Source: Clostridiales bacterium (GTDB lineage Bacteria > Bacillota > Clostridia > Oscillospirales > CAG-272). Taken from it: DNA of 23,413 bases. Positions 6,727 to 14,000 of the stretch are shown piece by piece (the stretch's first letter is position 1; every line of letters starts with the position of its first letter). Under the pieces are notes generated by a model. That model did not search any database, was not told where the DNA came from, and saw only the letters and a list, made by a program, of their open reading frames with translations. Made by a program: the position numbers and the translations under genes. The stretch covers positions 1 through 23,413 of the forward strand of contig JAAZGC010000022.1 of assembly GCA_012511425.1 (NCBI GenBank), in the 5' to 3' direction.

Positions 6727-9156
6727 TTACATTCCCTGAAGCACTTTGCGCATAGCCTGGGTCTGAAGGGTATAGAGTCTGTAATATGTGCCCTTCTTTT
6801 CAATCAGCTCTGAGTGGGTTCCTTCTTCCGAGATTTCGCCGCTATCAATTACATAGAGGTAATTGCATTCTTTTAAAGTCGAAAGCCGGTGGGCAATCGT
6901 TATTGTAGTCCTTCCCTTTACCAGCTTATCGAGCGCATCCTGAATCAAGCGTTCGGTTTCGGTATCCATGGCGGCGGTTGCTTCGTCAAGGATAAGAATT
7001 GTCGGGTTGAGCAGCAATGCGCGGGCGATAGAGATACGCTGCTTCTCGCCGCCGGAAAGCGACCGGGAACCGGTTCCGACTATAGTTTCATATCCGTCCG
7101 GCAGGGACAGGATGAAATCATGCGCCGAAGCTACTCTCGCCGCGGCGATAACCTCATCCATTGTAGCATCCGGCTTTGCGTAACGGATATTGTCGGCTAT
7201 GGTGCCTCTGAACAGGTAAATTTCCTGCGATACGATGGCGATGTTTTTTCGCATCGATTCGCCTTTTATCTGTTTTACATTCAGGCCGTCTATCGAGATC
7301 GAACCGCTTATTGTGTCATATAGACGGCTTATCAGGTTTGCGATGGTGCTCTTTCCTGCGCCTGTATGACCGACGAGGCCGACCTGGTCTCCGGCTTTTA
7401 TGTGGAAGGTCATATCTTTGAGGATCGGACGGTTGGGCGCATAATGGAAGCAAACTTTTTTGAATTCAATTTCGCCGCTCATGCGGTCAATCGGAACGGC
7501 ATCAGGGGCGTCTGTTATTTCCGGAACCGCGTCAATGACTTCAAACATACGCTGAGCCGAATTCATCGTATCTGTAAGCATATTGGAGAAGTTTGTAAAG
7601 AAGTTGAGCGGCCCGAATATCATTCCGAGATATCCGAAATATGTCGTGAACTGACCGTATGTCATATAGCCGTTCATGACCTGGAATCCGCCGAATCCCC
7701 AAATCGCCTTGCTCGACAGCGCTATCAGCAGGCCGATTACCGGGAATATCATCAGCGAGACCATATTTAGCTGGAGCGAGGCTTCGTAGTGCTTGTGCGC
7801 ATAACCGTAGAAACGGTTAGTTTCGTCGGTTTCCTTTGCGAAAGCTTTTACAACACGAATTCCGTTTAGCGAGTCTCCAAGAACCGCATTTAGCGAAGAC
7901 GAACGGCGGTAAAGCTTTGTATACATCCTCCAAAGCTTGGGCAGCATGAACTTGAACATCAAAACAACAAGCGGAACCGGGATAAATACTATAAGCGTGA
8001 GCTGCCAGTTCATCATAAAGAGGAAGATTGTCAGTCCGATGAAGTTTACTCCGTTTATGATAAGGTTCGGGACGCCGTCGATGAAGAAAGCGCGGATTCT
8101 GTCGGCGTCGTAGTTAACTCTTGTTATGAGGCGTCCTGTCTGGTTGTTATTGAAGTATGAGAGAGACAGCTTCTGCATTGCCGTGAATATGTCGAGCTTC
8201 ATATCAAGCGCAACTTTTGTAGACAGATGTGCGTTGGTGCGGTTCTGCAAAATGGATATCGCGAGCGATAACAGCGCCATCAGGAAAATAATTCCGACTG
8301 CTATATAAACCCACTTTTCGCTGTGGAGTGTACCGATTTCTCTGCCGTTTACTACACCGGGCTTCGCTATAACCTGGTCATAAAGAAACTGTCCGTGGAT
8401 TACGGGCGAAAGCAGGCTGATACCCGATGTCGCAACCATACAGAACAGAACGGTTATCAGCTGTACCTTAAATGAGGTGAAATATTTGAGAAGCCTTTTT
8501 ACCACCGCAGACTGATTGGTGCAGGTATCGCAGATTTTGCGGTTCTGGTCTTTATAAACCTTGCCGCATTTAGGACATTTCTGATGGAACTGATCGAATA
8601 TCGGGTCGTCATCCTTTACTTCGTCGCCTTTTTTCAAACGAGCGATTATATCAAGGAATGCAAAAAGCTTGCGCTTGCGTGCGTTTGTACAATACGCCAG
8701 GGTGATGGTCGGTCGTGTATCCGGCTGCGGCTCGGCTTTTTCGCTTTCGGCATCATCTTTCGGTTCTTCGAGCTCTTTGCCTATCCGCCCGAGTATCCGG
8801 TTTGATGAAACATAGTTATCGACATAAAGATTCGAAAGGTTGTTCCAGTCATATTCCTTGAAATAACCGTTCCGGAACAAACCGGTGGCTTCTTTCTCTT
8901 CTTCGTCATAGTCTTTGTTTTTGCCGCGTTTTGCTTTTTCTTCAGCTTTCTTTGTGCGGTAAACGGTTTCTGCGTCTGATGTTATGCTTATTGCATAAAA
9001 CATCATTTTGGTTTTGTTTACCGCAAGCCAGGTGGTACCGAAGTTTCCTTTCACGTCAAGATCAAGCTCTATGCAGACATCAAGCTCGTCCAAATCGACG
9101 CCCCGATGACTGAAGCCGTCTCTGGCCTCGGCATCGAGTTTATCAAGTGGAAGCAT
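6727..9156 (-). CDS. ABC exporter half-transporter, large form with zinc ribbon
   Basis: An 809-residue fused permease-ATPase and first gene of the ABC-DUF1854-ABC operon. Residues 1-185 form an extra cytosolic region with an acidic/basic insertion at about 68-90 and another at 127-146. The zinc ribbon uses C194, C197, C209 and C212 (CPKC-x11-CDTC). Membrane helices lie at about 228-535. The ATPase domain has Walker A GHTGAGKST (596-604), signature LSGGEKQR (700-707), Walker B ILILDEAT with E725, and H756. Both partners keep a full set of catalytic residues, unlike exporters in which one site is degenerate. The start has GGGAGGGA just upstream. The two half-transporters share the same architecture and probably form a heterodimer. 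Confidence 0.93.
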   Translation of the reverse strand: MLPLDKLDAEARDGFSHRGVDLDELDVCIELDLDVKGNFGTTWLAVNKTKMMFYAISITSDAETVYRTKKAEEKAKRGKNKDYDEEEKEATGLFRNGYFKEYDWNNLSNLYVDNYVSSNRILGRIGKELEEPKDDAESEKAEPQPDTRPTITLAYCTNARKRKLFAFLDIIARLKKGDEVKDDDPIFDQFHQKCPKCGKVYKDQNRKICDTCTNQSAVVKRLLKYFTSFKVQLITVLFCMVATSGISLLSPVIHGQFLYDQVIAKPGVVNGREIGTLHSEKWVYIAVGIIFLMALLSLAISILQNRTNAHLSTKVALDMKLDIFTAMQKLSLSYFNNNQTGRLITRVNYDADRIRAFFIDGVPNLIINGVNFIGLTIFLFMMNWQLTLIVFIPVPLVVLMFKFMLPKLWRMYTKLYRRSSSLNAVLGDSLNGIRVVKAFAKETDETNRFYGYAHKHYEASLQLNMVSLMIFPVIGLLIALSSKAIWGFGGFQVMNGYMTYGQFTTYFGYLGMIFGPLNFFTNFSNMLTDTMNSAQRMFEVIDAVPEITDAPDAVPIDRMSGEIEFKKVCFHYAPNRPILKDMTFHIKAGDQVGLVGHTGAGKSTIANLISRLYDTISGSISIDGLNVKQIKGESMRKNIAIVSQEIYLFRGTIADNIRYAKPDATMDEVIAAARVASAHDFILSLPDGYETIVGTGSRSLSGGEKQRISIARALLLNPTILILDEATAAMDTETERLIQDALDKLVKGRTTITIAHRLSTLKECNYLYVIDSGEISEEGTHSELIEKKGTYYRLYTLQTQAMRKVLQGM

Positions 9157-9196
9157 ATATTCCCTCCCGTGCTAAATATAAAAACTTTTAATGGTA

Positions 9197-9225
9197 TTGA
9201 TTTTTCGAAGATAATAAGGTATTAT
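9197..9225 (+). promoter_or_regulatory. Promoter in the divergent ABC/small-gene spacer
   Basis: TTGATT (9197-9202), 17 nt, then TATTAT (9220-9225) on the plus strand, about 43 nt before the ATG at 9268. On the minus strand TATAAT overlaps it (9221-9226) but has only a poor -35 (ACGGCA at 9244-9249), so the ABC operon promoter is not convincingly located. If that site is used, the two divergent promoters would occupy the same DNA. Confidence 0.55.
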
Positions 9226-9267
9226 ATATATAAAGCTATGATCTGCCGTATAATCCGAGGAGCAGTT

Positions 9268-9615
9268 ATGTTCAGAAAGATCAGAAACCGTTTTTTCAGA
9301 CCCAAGCCCGGCACCGTTGCATACAACCGCGAAATGGCGCGTAAGCTTAACGGACGCACTATTAAATATGTTACCGAACGCCTTGACAATACCGATATCG
9401 TTATCGGTCACAGCGGCGCTCTTATAGTCCGGGGAGATGAGTTTATCGTCTTTTCTTCGTCGGATATCGTATTCCGGACAAAGGTGGACGAACTTCAGGC
9501 ATCCGAACTTCTCAGCCTTGAAGGAGTTATTCTTACCGCTCCAGATTATCAACACGGGGGAGCCGAGCGCAAGATCATCGCTTATTATACTTATTTTTTG
9601 AAGACCAATGATTAA
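9268..9615 (+). CDS. Small basic/beta-rich protein of unknown function
   Basis: I do not recognise this family. The ATG at 9268 with GAGGAG ahead of it gives 115 residues. The open frame runs further upstream to 9106, but that part overlaps the divergent ABC gene and lies upstream of the likely promoter, so it is discarded. The first 35 residues are strongly basic (MFRKIRNRFFRPKPG). The rest alternates beta-prone stretches (DIVIGHSGALIVRGDEFIVF at 43-62, then DIVFRTKVDEL) and ends YYTYFLKTND. There is no signal peptide or membrane helix. It is divergent from the ABC-DUF1854 operon, and its stop overlaps the stop of the convergent acetolactate synthase subunit gene. A small PH/GRAM-like fold is conceivable but untested. 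Confidence 0.7.
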   Translation: MFRKIRNRFFRPKPGTVAYNREMARKLNGRTIKYVTERLDNTDIVIGHSGALIVRGDEFIVFSSSDIVFRTKVDELQASELLSLEGVILTAPDYQHGGAERKIIAYYTYFLKTND

Positions 9616-10091
9616 ATTTCAATCGAAACAGGACCCGAGCGTATAACCCGTTCGATTCCGAATTCACGGAATGCTTCGATAACCGTGCGGTGTCTTAAAT
9701 CGTCTCCGATTACCCTGAGCACCATCGAATCGCTGCCGACCGATGCAACATCGACTTTGATTATTTCTGTGAGTTTAAGCATCTCCGGCCGCCTCGAAAG
9801 CGGACAGCAGACGCGGAGCAGCATAAGTTCCGAAGTAACATAGTCGTCGCCGTCGGCGCAAAAGACCTCGACCACTTCCATAACCCTCCCGAGCTGCCTT
9901 ATAAGCAGGTCGATTATTTCGCGCTCACCAATGACGGTAATAGTCATGTGATACACATCGGGATCTTCCGTCGGTCCGGTGACAAGGCTGTCGATATTGT
10001 AGCCGCGGCGGGTGAAAAGTCCGGCTATCCTTGAAAGTACGCCGGGTTTGTTGTCGACCCGCATAATAATTATATGTCTGTTTGAATCCAT
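9612..10091 (-). CDS. ilvN: Acetolactate synthase small (regulatory) subunit
   Basis: The 159-residue regulatory subunit of acetohydroxyacid synthase gives valine feedback control over the first common step of branched-chain amino acid synthesis. The N-terminal ACT domain (5-75) has the typical HIIIMRVDNKPGVLSRIAGLF and RRGYNIDSLVTGPTEDP. The C-terminal domain (85-158) has SELMLLRV and REFGIERVIRSGPVSIE. Length is normal. The catalytic subunit gene ilvB is not next to it, which is unusual. It lies 30 nt after the RNHCP gene. No Shine-Dalgarno site is visible: the ATG follows AAAACGAT after a GC-rich hairpin (10100-10116). Its stop TAA shares the palindrome TTAA with the stop of the convergent gene at 9268-9615. 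Confidence 0.95.
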   Translation of the reverse strand: MDSNRHIIIMRVDNKPGVLSRIAGLFTRRGYNIDSLVTGPTEDPDVYHMTITVIGEREIIDLLIRQLGRVMEVVEVFCADGDDYVTSELMLLRVCCPLSRRPEMLKLTEIIKVDVASVGSDSMVLRVIGDDLRHRTVIEAFREFGIERVIRSGPVSIEI

Positions 10092-10099
10092 ATCGTTTT

Positions 10100-10116
10100 G
10101 CCGGCTTTTTGCCGGC
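10100..10116 (-). repeat. GCCGGC hairpin ahead of the acetolactate synthase subunit
   Basis: Two copies of the self-complementary hexamer GCCGGC (10100-10105 and 10111-10116), separated by five A/T bases, form a 6-bp hairpin. It sits in the 30-nt gap between the RNHCP stop and the ilvN start, eight bases before the ATG. No T run follows it on the minus strand, so it is not a typical terminator. It could protect the mRNA or limit translation. Confidence 0.5.
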
Positions 10117-10121
10117 TTATT

Positions 10122-10466
10122 TCATTTATGGCCCTGATATGAGAAATGTTCCGATGTAAGTGCGATTATACAGCTGAGATCGTCGGGTACGTTACCGTTG
10201 AGCGCGGCGCGGCACTTGCGGACTTCGCCGCATTTGCGGCATCGATATACGATAACATATCCTTTTTTAGCATCCGGATAAGCAGTCATCGGTTCAAGCT
10301 GTCCCAGGCACTCGCAGGCGCGGTCTCCCGGGTTTATATCGATGTGAAGCGACCATAAGCAATAAGGGCAATGGTCTCGTGATGTAGTTTTAAGCGGCGG
10401 TACTTCCCTTCCGCAATGAGCGCATACGAATCCGCCGTCATTTTTCCGGAAGCGCTTTGTTTCCAT
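10122..10466 (-). CDS. RNHCP-domain zinc protein
   Basis: A 114-residue protein of the RNHCP domain family, which is named after an RNHCPYCL motif; here the motif reads RDHCPYCLWSLHID (30-43). Further hallmarks are FVCAHCGREVPP (13-24) and PGDRACECLGQLEP (46-59). Cysteine pairs C15/C18, C33/C36, C51/C53 and C76/C79 suggest at least two zinc sites. The function of the family is not known; a nucleic-acid or protein-binding zinc finger is likely. The start METKRF is chosen because upstream residues in the same frame lie inside the mnmE coding region. It begins 16 nt after the mnmE stop and lacks a clear ribosome site, so it may depend on translation of mnmE. Confidence 0.85.
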   Translation of the reverse strand: METKRFRKNDGGFVCAHCGREVPPLKTTSRDHCPYCLWSLHIDINPGDRACECLGQLEPMTAYPDAKKGYVIVYRCRKCGEVRKCRAALNGNVPDDLSCIIALTSEHFSYQGHK

Positions 10467-10482
10467 TTTATATTTACCAAAA

Positions 10483-11883
10483 TTATTTGCCGACACAGAA
10501 GCGATGAAAGATATCGTCGACGATATCTTCTGATACCGAAAGACCGTCAATCTCGGAAATATTCGACATAGCATGTTCGACATCAAGTCCGGCTATATCC
10601 TGAGTAAATCCGCTTTTGAGTGATTTAAGCGCACTGTCGAGATCTTCCCTTGCACGTATCAAGGCAGCATATTGACGCGCATTTGAGATTATTGCATCGT
10701 TTGATAAGTCAAGTGAGCCGTCTATAAACATTCTGTCGATTAGTTCGGCCAATGTCGTTACGTTTCCGCTGCAAGCGCTTAGTCTTATGATTTCGGCATC
10801 TTCGATAAGTTTTTTTATCTCCGAATCATTGAAAACCGCCGGCAGATCGCTCTTGTTTATTACTGCTATGACTCTTACCGACGGATTATTTTTTCTTGCC
10901 GCCCCGATATGGAAGGCAAATTCCGAATCGGCTGAATCGAGAGGCTGAGAGCCGTCGAAGACAGCTAAGATAAGTTCTGATTTTTCGAGTTCCTCTACCG
11001 CGCGATCTACGCCTATACGTTCAACGATATCTTCCGCTTTATGAATTCCTGCGGTATCGGATAGTTTAAGTGATGCGCGGCCGAGACTGACTTTTTCCGA
11101 GACGATATCGCGGGTTGTTCCTGCGATATCCGTTACGATTGCCCGGTCATAGCCCAAAAGGGCATTCAGCAGAGACGATTTGCCGACATTCGGCTTTCCG
11201 GCGATGCAGGCGGATATGCCGTCTTTTACCGCACGCCCCGTCTTCCAGGTCGATGCAAGGCTGTCCACTTCATTGCGGATATCAGACAATCTTGATAAAA
11301 GCTCACTGCCCGGAACATCGGTGAGATCCTCGTCCGGGAAGTCGATATAAGCGTATATCGAACTGAGCAGCTGCTTCATTTTATTGTAAATGTCATCAAT
11401 CTTGCCGCTCAACGCTCCTCTTGACTGAGAGGAGGCAAGCTTTACACTTTCACGGCTTTCGGCGTCGATAAGGTCGATCACCGATTCGGCTTTGATAAGC
11501 CCTAATTTACCCGATATATATGCACGCTTTGTGAATTCTCCCGGTTCGGCCGGAAGCGCTCCGGCGGCAAAAACAGCTTCGAGCACAAGCTGTGTGAGCA
11601 GTATTCCGCCGTGACAGGATATTTCAACGGTATCTTCGCCGGTATATGAATTCGGCGCCGGGAAATATACGGCAAGACCGTCGTCGATGATTCCGTCTTC
11701 GCCTGCTATATCTCCGTATACAGCGGTTCTCGGTGCATGTGATAAAAGTGATTTTTCGTTTTTCGGACGGAAAACCTTATCGGTTATATCAGCAGCTCCC
11801 GGTCCCGAAATTCTGATTACCGCTATACCACCCTTCCCAGGCGGGGTGGAAACCGCTGCGATGACTGAACCCAGGCGGTTCAT
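10483..11883 (-). CDS. mnmE: tRNA modification GTPase MnmE
   Basis: GTPase that, with MnmG, makes the 5-carboxymethylaminomethyl modification of wobble uridine 34 in tRNA. The 466 residues carry the N-terminal tetrahydrofolate-binding domain (IAAVSTPPGKGGIAVIRISG from about residue 7), the inserted G domain with P-loop GKPNVGKS (229-236), AGTTRD (254-259), DTAG (276-279) and NKSD (343-346), and the C-terminal catalytic cysteine motif FCVGK (462-466). The ATG at 11883 is preferred because AGGA lies seven bases ahead and family members start here. An ATG at 11904 adds seven residues but has no ribosome site. It lies 43 nt after pyrD rather than beside mnmG, jag or rnpA, its usual place in Firmicutes. 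Confidence 0.96.
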   Translation of the reverse strand: MNRLGSVIAAVSTPPGKGGIAVIRISGPGAADITDKVFRPKNEKSLLSHAPRTAVYGDIAGEDGIIDDGLAVYFPAPNSYTGEDTVEISCHGGILLTQLVLEAVFAAGALPAEPGEFTKRAYISGKLGLIKAESVIDLIDAESRESVKLASSQSRGALSGKIDDIYNKMKQLLSSIYAYIDFPDEDLTDVPGSELLSRLSDIRNEVDSLASTWKTGRAVKDGISACIAGKPNVGKSSLLNALLGYDRAIVTDIAGTTRDIVSEKVSLGRASLKLSDTAGIHKAEDIVERIGVDRAVEELEKSELILAVFDGSQPLDSADSEFAFHIGAARKNNPSVRVIAVINKSDLPAVFNDSEIKKLIEDAEIIRLSACSGNVTTLAELIDRMFIDGSLDLSNDAIISNARQYAALIRAREDLDSALKSLKSGFTQDIAGLDVEHAMSNISEIDGLSVSEDIVDDIFHRFCVGK

Positions 11884-11926
11884 GCGAGATTCCTGCGGTC
11901 TCATTTTATTATCGAAATCAAGATTC

Positions 11927-12850
11927 TCATCTGTCGGTAATAAGCGAGTCGGTTATCATACTGACATTTGAGAGATTGTTGTCAAGGCAGTATTTCTCAA
12001 GTCCTTCGATGACTTTAAGCGGTGTTGCAGGGTAGTAAAAGAGTCCCGCGCCGATAAATACGGCATCGGCGCCTGCCATCATCATTTCGGCTGCGTCTTC
12101 CCATTTGACGATCCCCCCTCCGCCCAATACCGATATTTTTACGGCTTTGGCAGTCTGCCATACCATTCTGAGCGCCAGCGGGAATATCGCCGGACCGGAC
12201 ATGCCTCCGGTAATGTTTGCCAGCATCGGTCTTCTTGTCTGTATGTTTATCCGCATTCCCATCGGACAGTTGATAAGCGAAACCGCATCTGCGCCTCCGG
12301 CTTCCGCCGCAAGAGCTATGTCGGATATTGAAGTGACATTCGGGCTGAGTTTTACTATTATCGGTTTTTTCGTTATTTTTCTGATTCGCGCTGTCAGGGT
12401 TTCGGCGGCTTCGGGATCTGCGCCTATCGGCTTGCCTGCGACGTTGGGACAAGAGATGTTAAGTTCAATCATGTCGACATCGGTTTCGTCAAGCAGCTCA
12501 ACGCAGGCGGCGTAATCGTCCATGGTGTAGCCGACGACGTTTGTCACAACTGTCGCGCCGATGCTTTTAAGCCAGGGAAGATCGGTTTCGATAAAGTGTC
12601 TGACGCCGGGGTTCTGTAATCCGATTGAGTTTAAAACACCTGAAGGTATCTCCGCGATACGAGGTGGCGGGTTGCCGTTTCTCGGTTCGATTGAGACGGC
12701 TTTGACCATTATTGCTCCGAGCTCTGCCGGCGACCAGATATCCAGATAATCTCTGCCGTAACCACAGGTGCCGGAGGAAGTCATTACCGGATTTTTGAGT
12801 TTGATTCCGGCGATTTCGACCGACATATCAACCTTTTTTGTATTCTCCAT
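11927..12850 (-). CDS. pyrD: Dihydroorotate dehydrogenase B, catalytic subunit
   Basis: FMN enzyme oxidising dihydroorotate to orotate in pyrimidine synthesis; class 1B enzymes use NAD through PyrK. About 307 residues form a TIM barrel. Key motifs are NPVMTSSGTCGYG (near 20-31), NPPPRIAE, NSIGLQNPG (74-82), and the catalytic loop NISCPN with C134 as the class 1 base, plus VLGGGGIVKWEDAAEMMMAGADAVFIG-type phosphate loops near the C terminus. The ATG at 12850 overlaps the pyrK stop by one base (TGATG) and follows AGAGGTGA. A GTG one codon earlier (12853) is an alternative start with a 4-nt overlap. Translational coupling with pyrK fits the heterotetramer the two subunits form. Confidence 0.96.
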   Translation of the reverse strand: MENTKKVDMSVEIAGIKLKNPVMTSSGTCGYGRDYLDIWSPAELGAIMVKAVSIEPRNGNPPPRIAEIPSGVLNSIGLQNPGVRHFIETDLPWLKSIGATVVTNVVGYTMDDYAACVELLDETDVDMIELNISCPNVAGKPIGADPEAAETLTARIRKITKKPIIVKLSPNVTSISDIALAAEAGGADAVSLINCPMGMRINIQTRRPMLANITGGMSGPAIFPLALRMVWQTAKAVKISVLGGGGIVKWEDAAEMMMAGADAVFIGAGLFYYPATPLKVIEGLEKYCLDNNLSNVSMITDSLITDR

Positions 12851-13629
12851 CACCAGATCACCTCTGAGGCATTAAAAACCGGGCCTTCGGCGCAGGCACG
12901 CTTGTATTCCCAGCCTTGTTCATTATCTGATTTCAGCTTAACAACGCAGCCCATACAGGCGCCGACGCCGCATGCCATTCTCTCTTCCATTGAAACATAA
13001 CAGTCGATGCCGTATGGTTTAACAACCGCGGCGACGTTTTTCATCATCATGGTTGAACCGCAGACGAATATTAGGTCATATTTGATTTTTTCAAGCTCTT
13101 CTTTTACAAGTTCGGTAATCAAGCCTTTCCTTCCGGAGCTGCCGTCTTCGGTAATAACCGAAACCGTGGATCCGAATGCTTCAAAATCTTCAACCGAATT
13201 GACCAATTCACAAGAACAGAATCCGAGGACTGCACCGGACATATTTCCAAGCCGCGAAGCGGCTCCGAGCACAGAAAAAATACCTGTACTCCCGCCGACA
13301 AGCAGGGTTTTCTTTGATTTATCTATCGGCCAGCCGTGGCCGAGAGGACCGAGAACATCGAGTTCATGACCCGGCGTTATCCTGCTCAGCCATTCCGTTC
13401 CTGCCCCGACAACATTATATCTTATCGTAACCGTCTTATCATCACAAAACGCGACGCTGAACGGCCGTCTCAAAATGAAGCGGCTGTCATTGCCCCCGAC
13501 TTTAATTTCAAAAAACTGTCCGGGCAGACAGCCGTCTGCAAGCTCCGGGGAATTGAGTTTTAATGAATAAACCTTCCCTTTTTCGCTGAGCAAACGGTTT
13601 TCTATTACCTTTACGGTTTTATCAAGCAC
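12850..13629 (-). CDS. pyrK: Dihydroorotate dehydrogenase B, electron-transfer subunit
   Basis: FAD and [2Fe-2S] subunit that passes electrons from PyrD to NAD. It has 259 residues. The FAD site is RRPFSVAF (54-61), and the nucleotide-binding domain begins around LLVGGSTGIFSVLGAA (109-124). The iron-sulfur ligands are C220, C225, C228 and C246, in the family spacing C-x4-C-x2-C-x17-C. In other PyrK proteins the nucleotide loop usually reads GGGIGxPP; here it is GGSTGIFS, a departure that might affect NAD binding. It starts at GTG (13627-13629) with AAGGTGG upstream, and is the first gene after the strong promoter at 13705-13733. Confidence 0.95.
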   Translation of the reverse strand: MLDKTVKVIENRLLSEKGKVYSLKLNSPELADGCLPGQFFEIKVGGNDSRFILRRPFSVAFCDDKTVTIRYNVVGAGTEWLSRITPGHELDVLGPLGHGWPIDKSKKTLLVGGSTGIFSVLGAASRLGNMSGAVLGFCSCELVNSVEDFEAFGSTVSVITEDGSSGRKGLITELVKEELEKIKYDLIFVCGSTMMMKNVAAVVKPYGIDCYVSMEERMACGVGACMGCVVKLKSDNEQGWEYKRACAEGPVFNASEVIW

Positions 13630-13704
13630 AAATCCACCTTCGTTATTTGCCGATCATGATTCTTTCTTCATCGGTGATACCGTTATAAATTTTTATTCCT
13701 ATTG

Positions 13705-13733
13705 AGTATAACATTTTTTTGGCTCAATGTCAA
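13705..13733 (-). promoter_or_regulatory. Strong sigma-A promoter for pyrK-pyrD-mnmE
   Basis: On the minus strand a perfect TTGACA (13728-13733), 17-nt spacer and TATACT (13705-13710), the latter preceded by TGT so that it also forms an extended -10. The leader to the pyrK GTG is about 70 nt. It holds a modest CCGAT/ATCGG dyad but no convincing PyrR site or attenuator. Confidence 0.85.
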
Positions 13734-13935
13734 TCTTTTATGTGAATTTTTAACATTAGATTAATTTTACGTAATATCGATGTTTATAAAGCTTTTTTTT
13801 GGGAAAATATCATCGAGGAACATTTAGAAAATCAATCCTCCGCCGTTAAAACTTTTTTCGATCTGCAACATGCCGTTTTATATGAATATATACTTACGTT
13901 CTTTGCATCGTACGGTATAAATTTATAATTTCTTC
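13734..13935. other. AT-rich divergent spacer without a gene
   Basis: Part of the 371-base gap between the divergent pyrK and first oxidoreductase genes. It is AT-rich, with stop codons in all frames; the only starts open very short frames of under 20 codons without good ribosome sites. The visible structure is a perfect 12-base palindrome, TATAAATTTATA (13916-13927), directly upstream of the -35 at 13936, which could be an operator, an UP-element-like sequence or chance. I see no known riboswitch or RNA gene. Confidence 0.5.
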
Positions 13936-13964
13936 TTGACTTTAATGTGATTGTGGGATATAAT
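13936..13964 (+). promoter_or_regulatory. Strong sigma-A promoter for the oxidoreductase block
   Basis: TTGACT (13936-13941), a 17-nt spacer and a perfect TATAAT (13959-13964). The ATG at 14001 lies about 36 nt after the -10, with GGAGG at 13988-13992. This is the clearest promoter for the carbohydrate block on the plus strand. The palindrome at 13916-13927 sits eight bases upstream of its -35. Confidence 0.85.
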
Positions 13965-14000
13965 ATGGATATGACTAATATTTTTTCGGAGGATATTATC

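Noticed and set aside
3653..9156. Cyanophycin export system
   Set aside because: The link comes from DUF1854 annotation in Proteobacteria; no cyanophycin gene is visible in the window.
12015..12452. 145-codon frame overlapping pyrD on the same strand
   Set aside because: It lies wholly inside pyrD in another frame, is very rich in Arg, Gln and Asp, has no ribosome site, and pyrD has full family motifs.
13630..13710. PyrR attenuator in the pyrK leader
   Set aside because: Only a short CCGAT/ATCGG dyad is present; no terminator with a T run or PyrR-binding loop consensus could be seen.
13757..13815. 18-codon minus-strand frame with a GGCGGAGGA upstream
   Set aside because: The ribosome-like site is about 13 bases from the ATG, the peptide has no recognisable feature, and it lies upstream of the mapped pyrK promoter with no promoter of its own.
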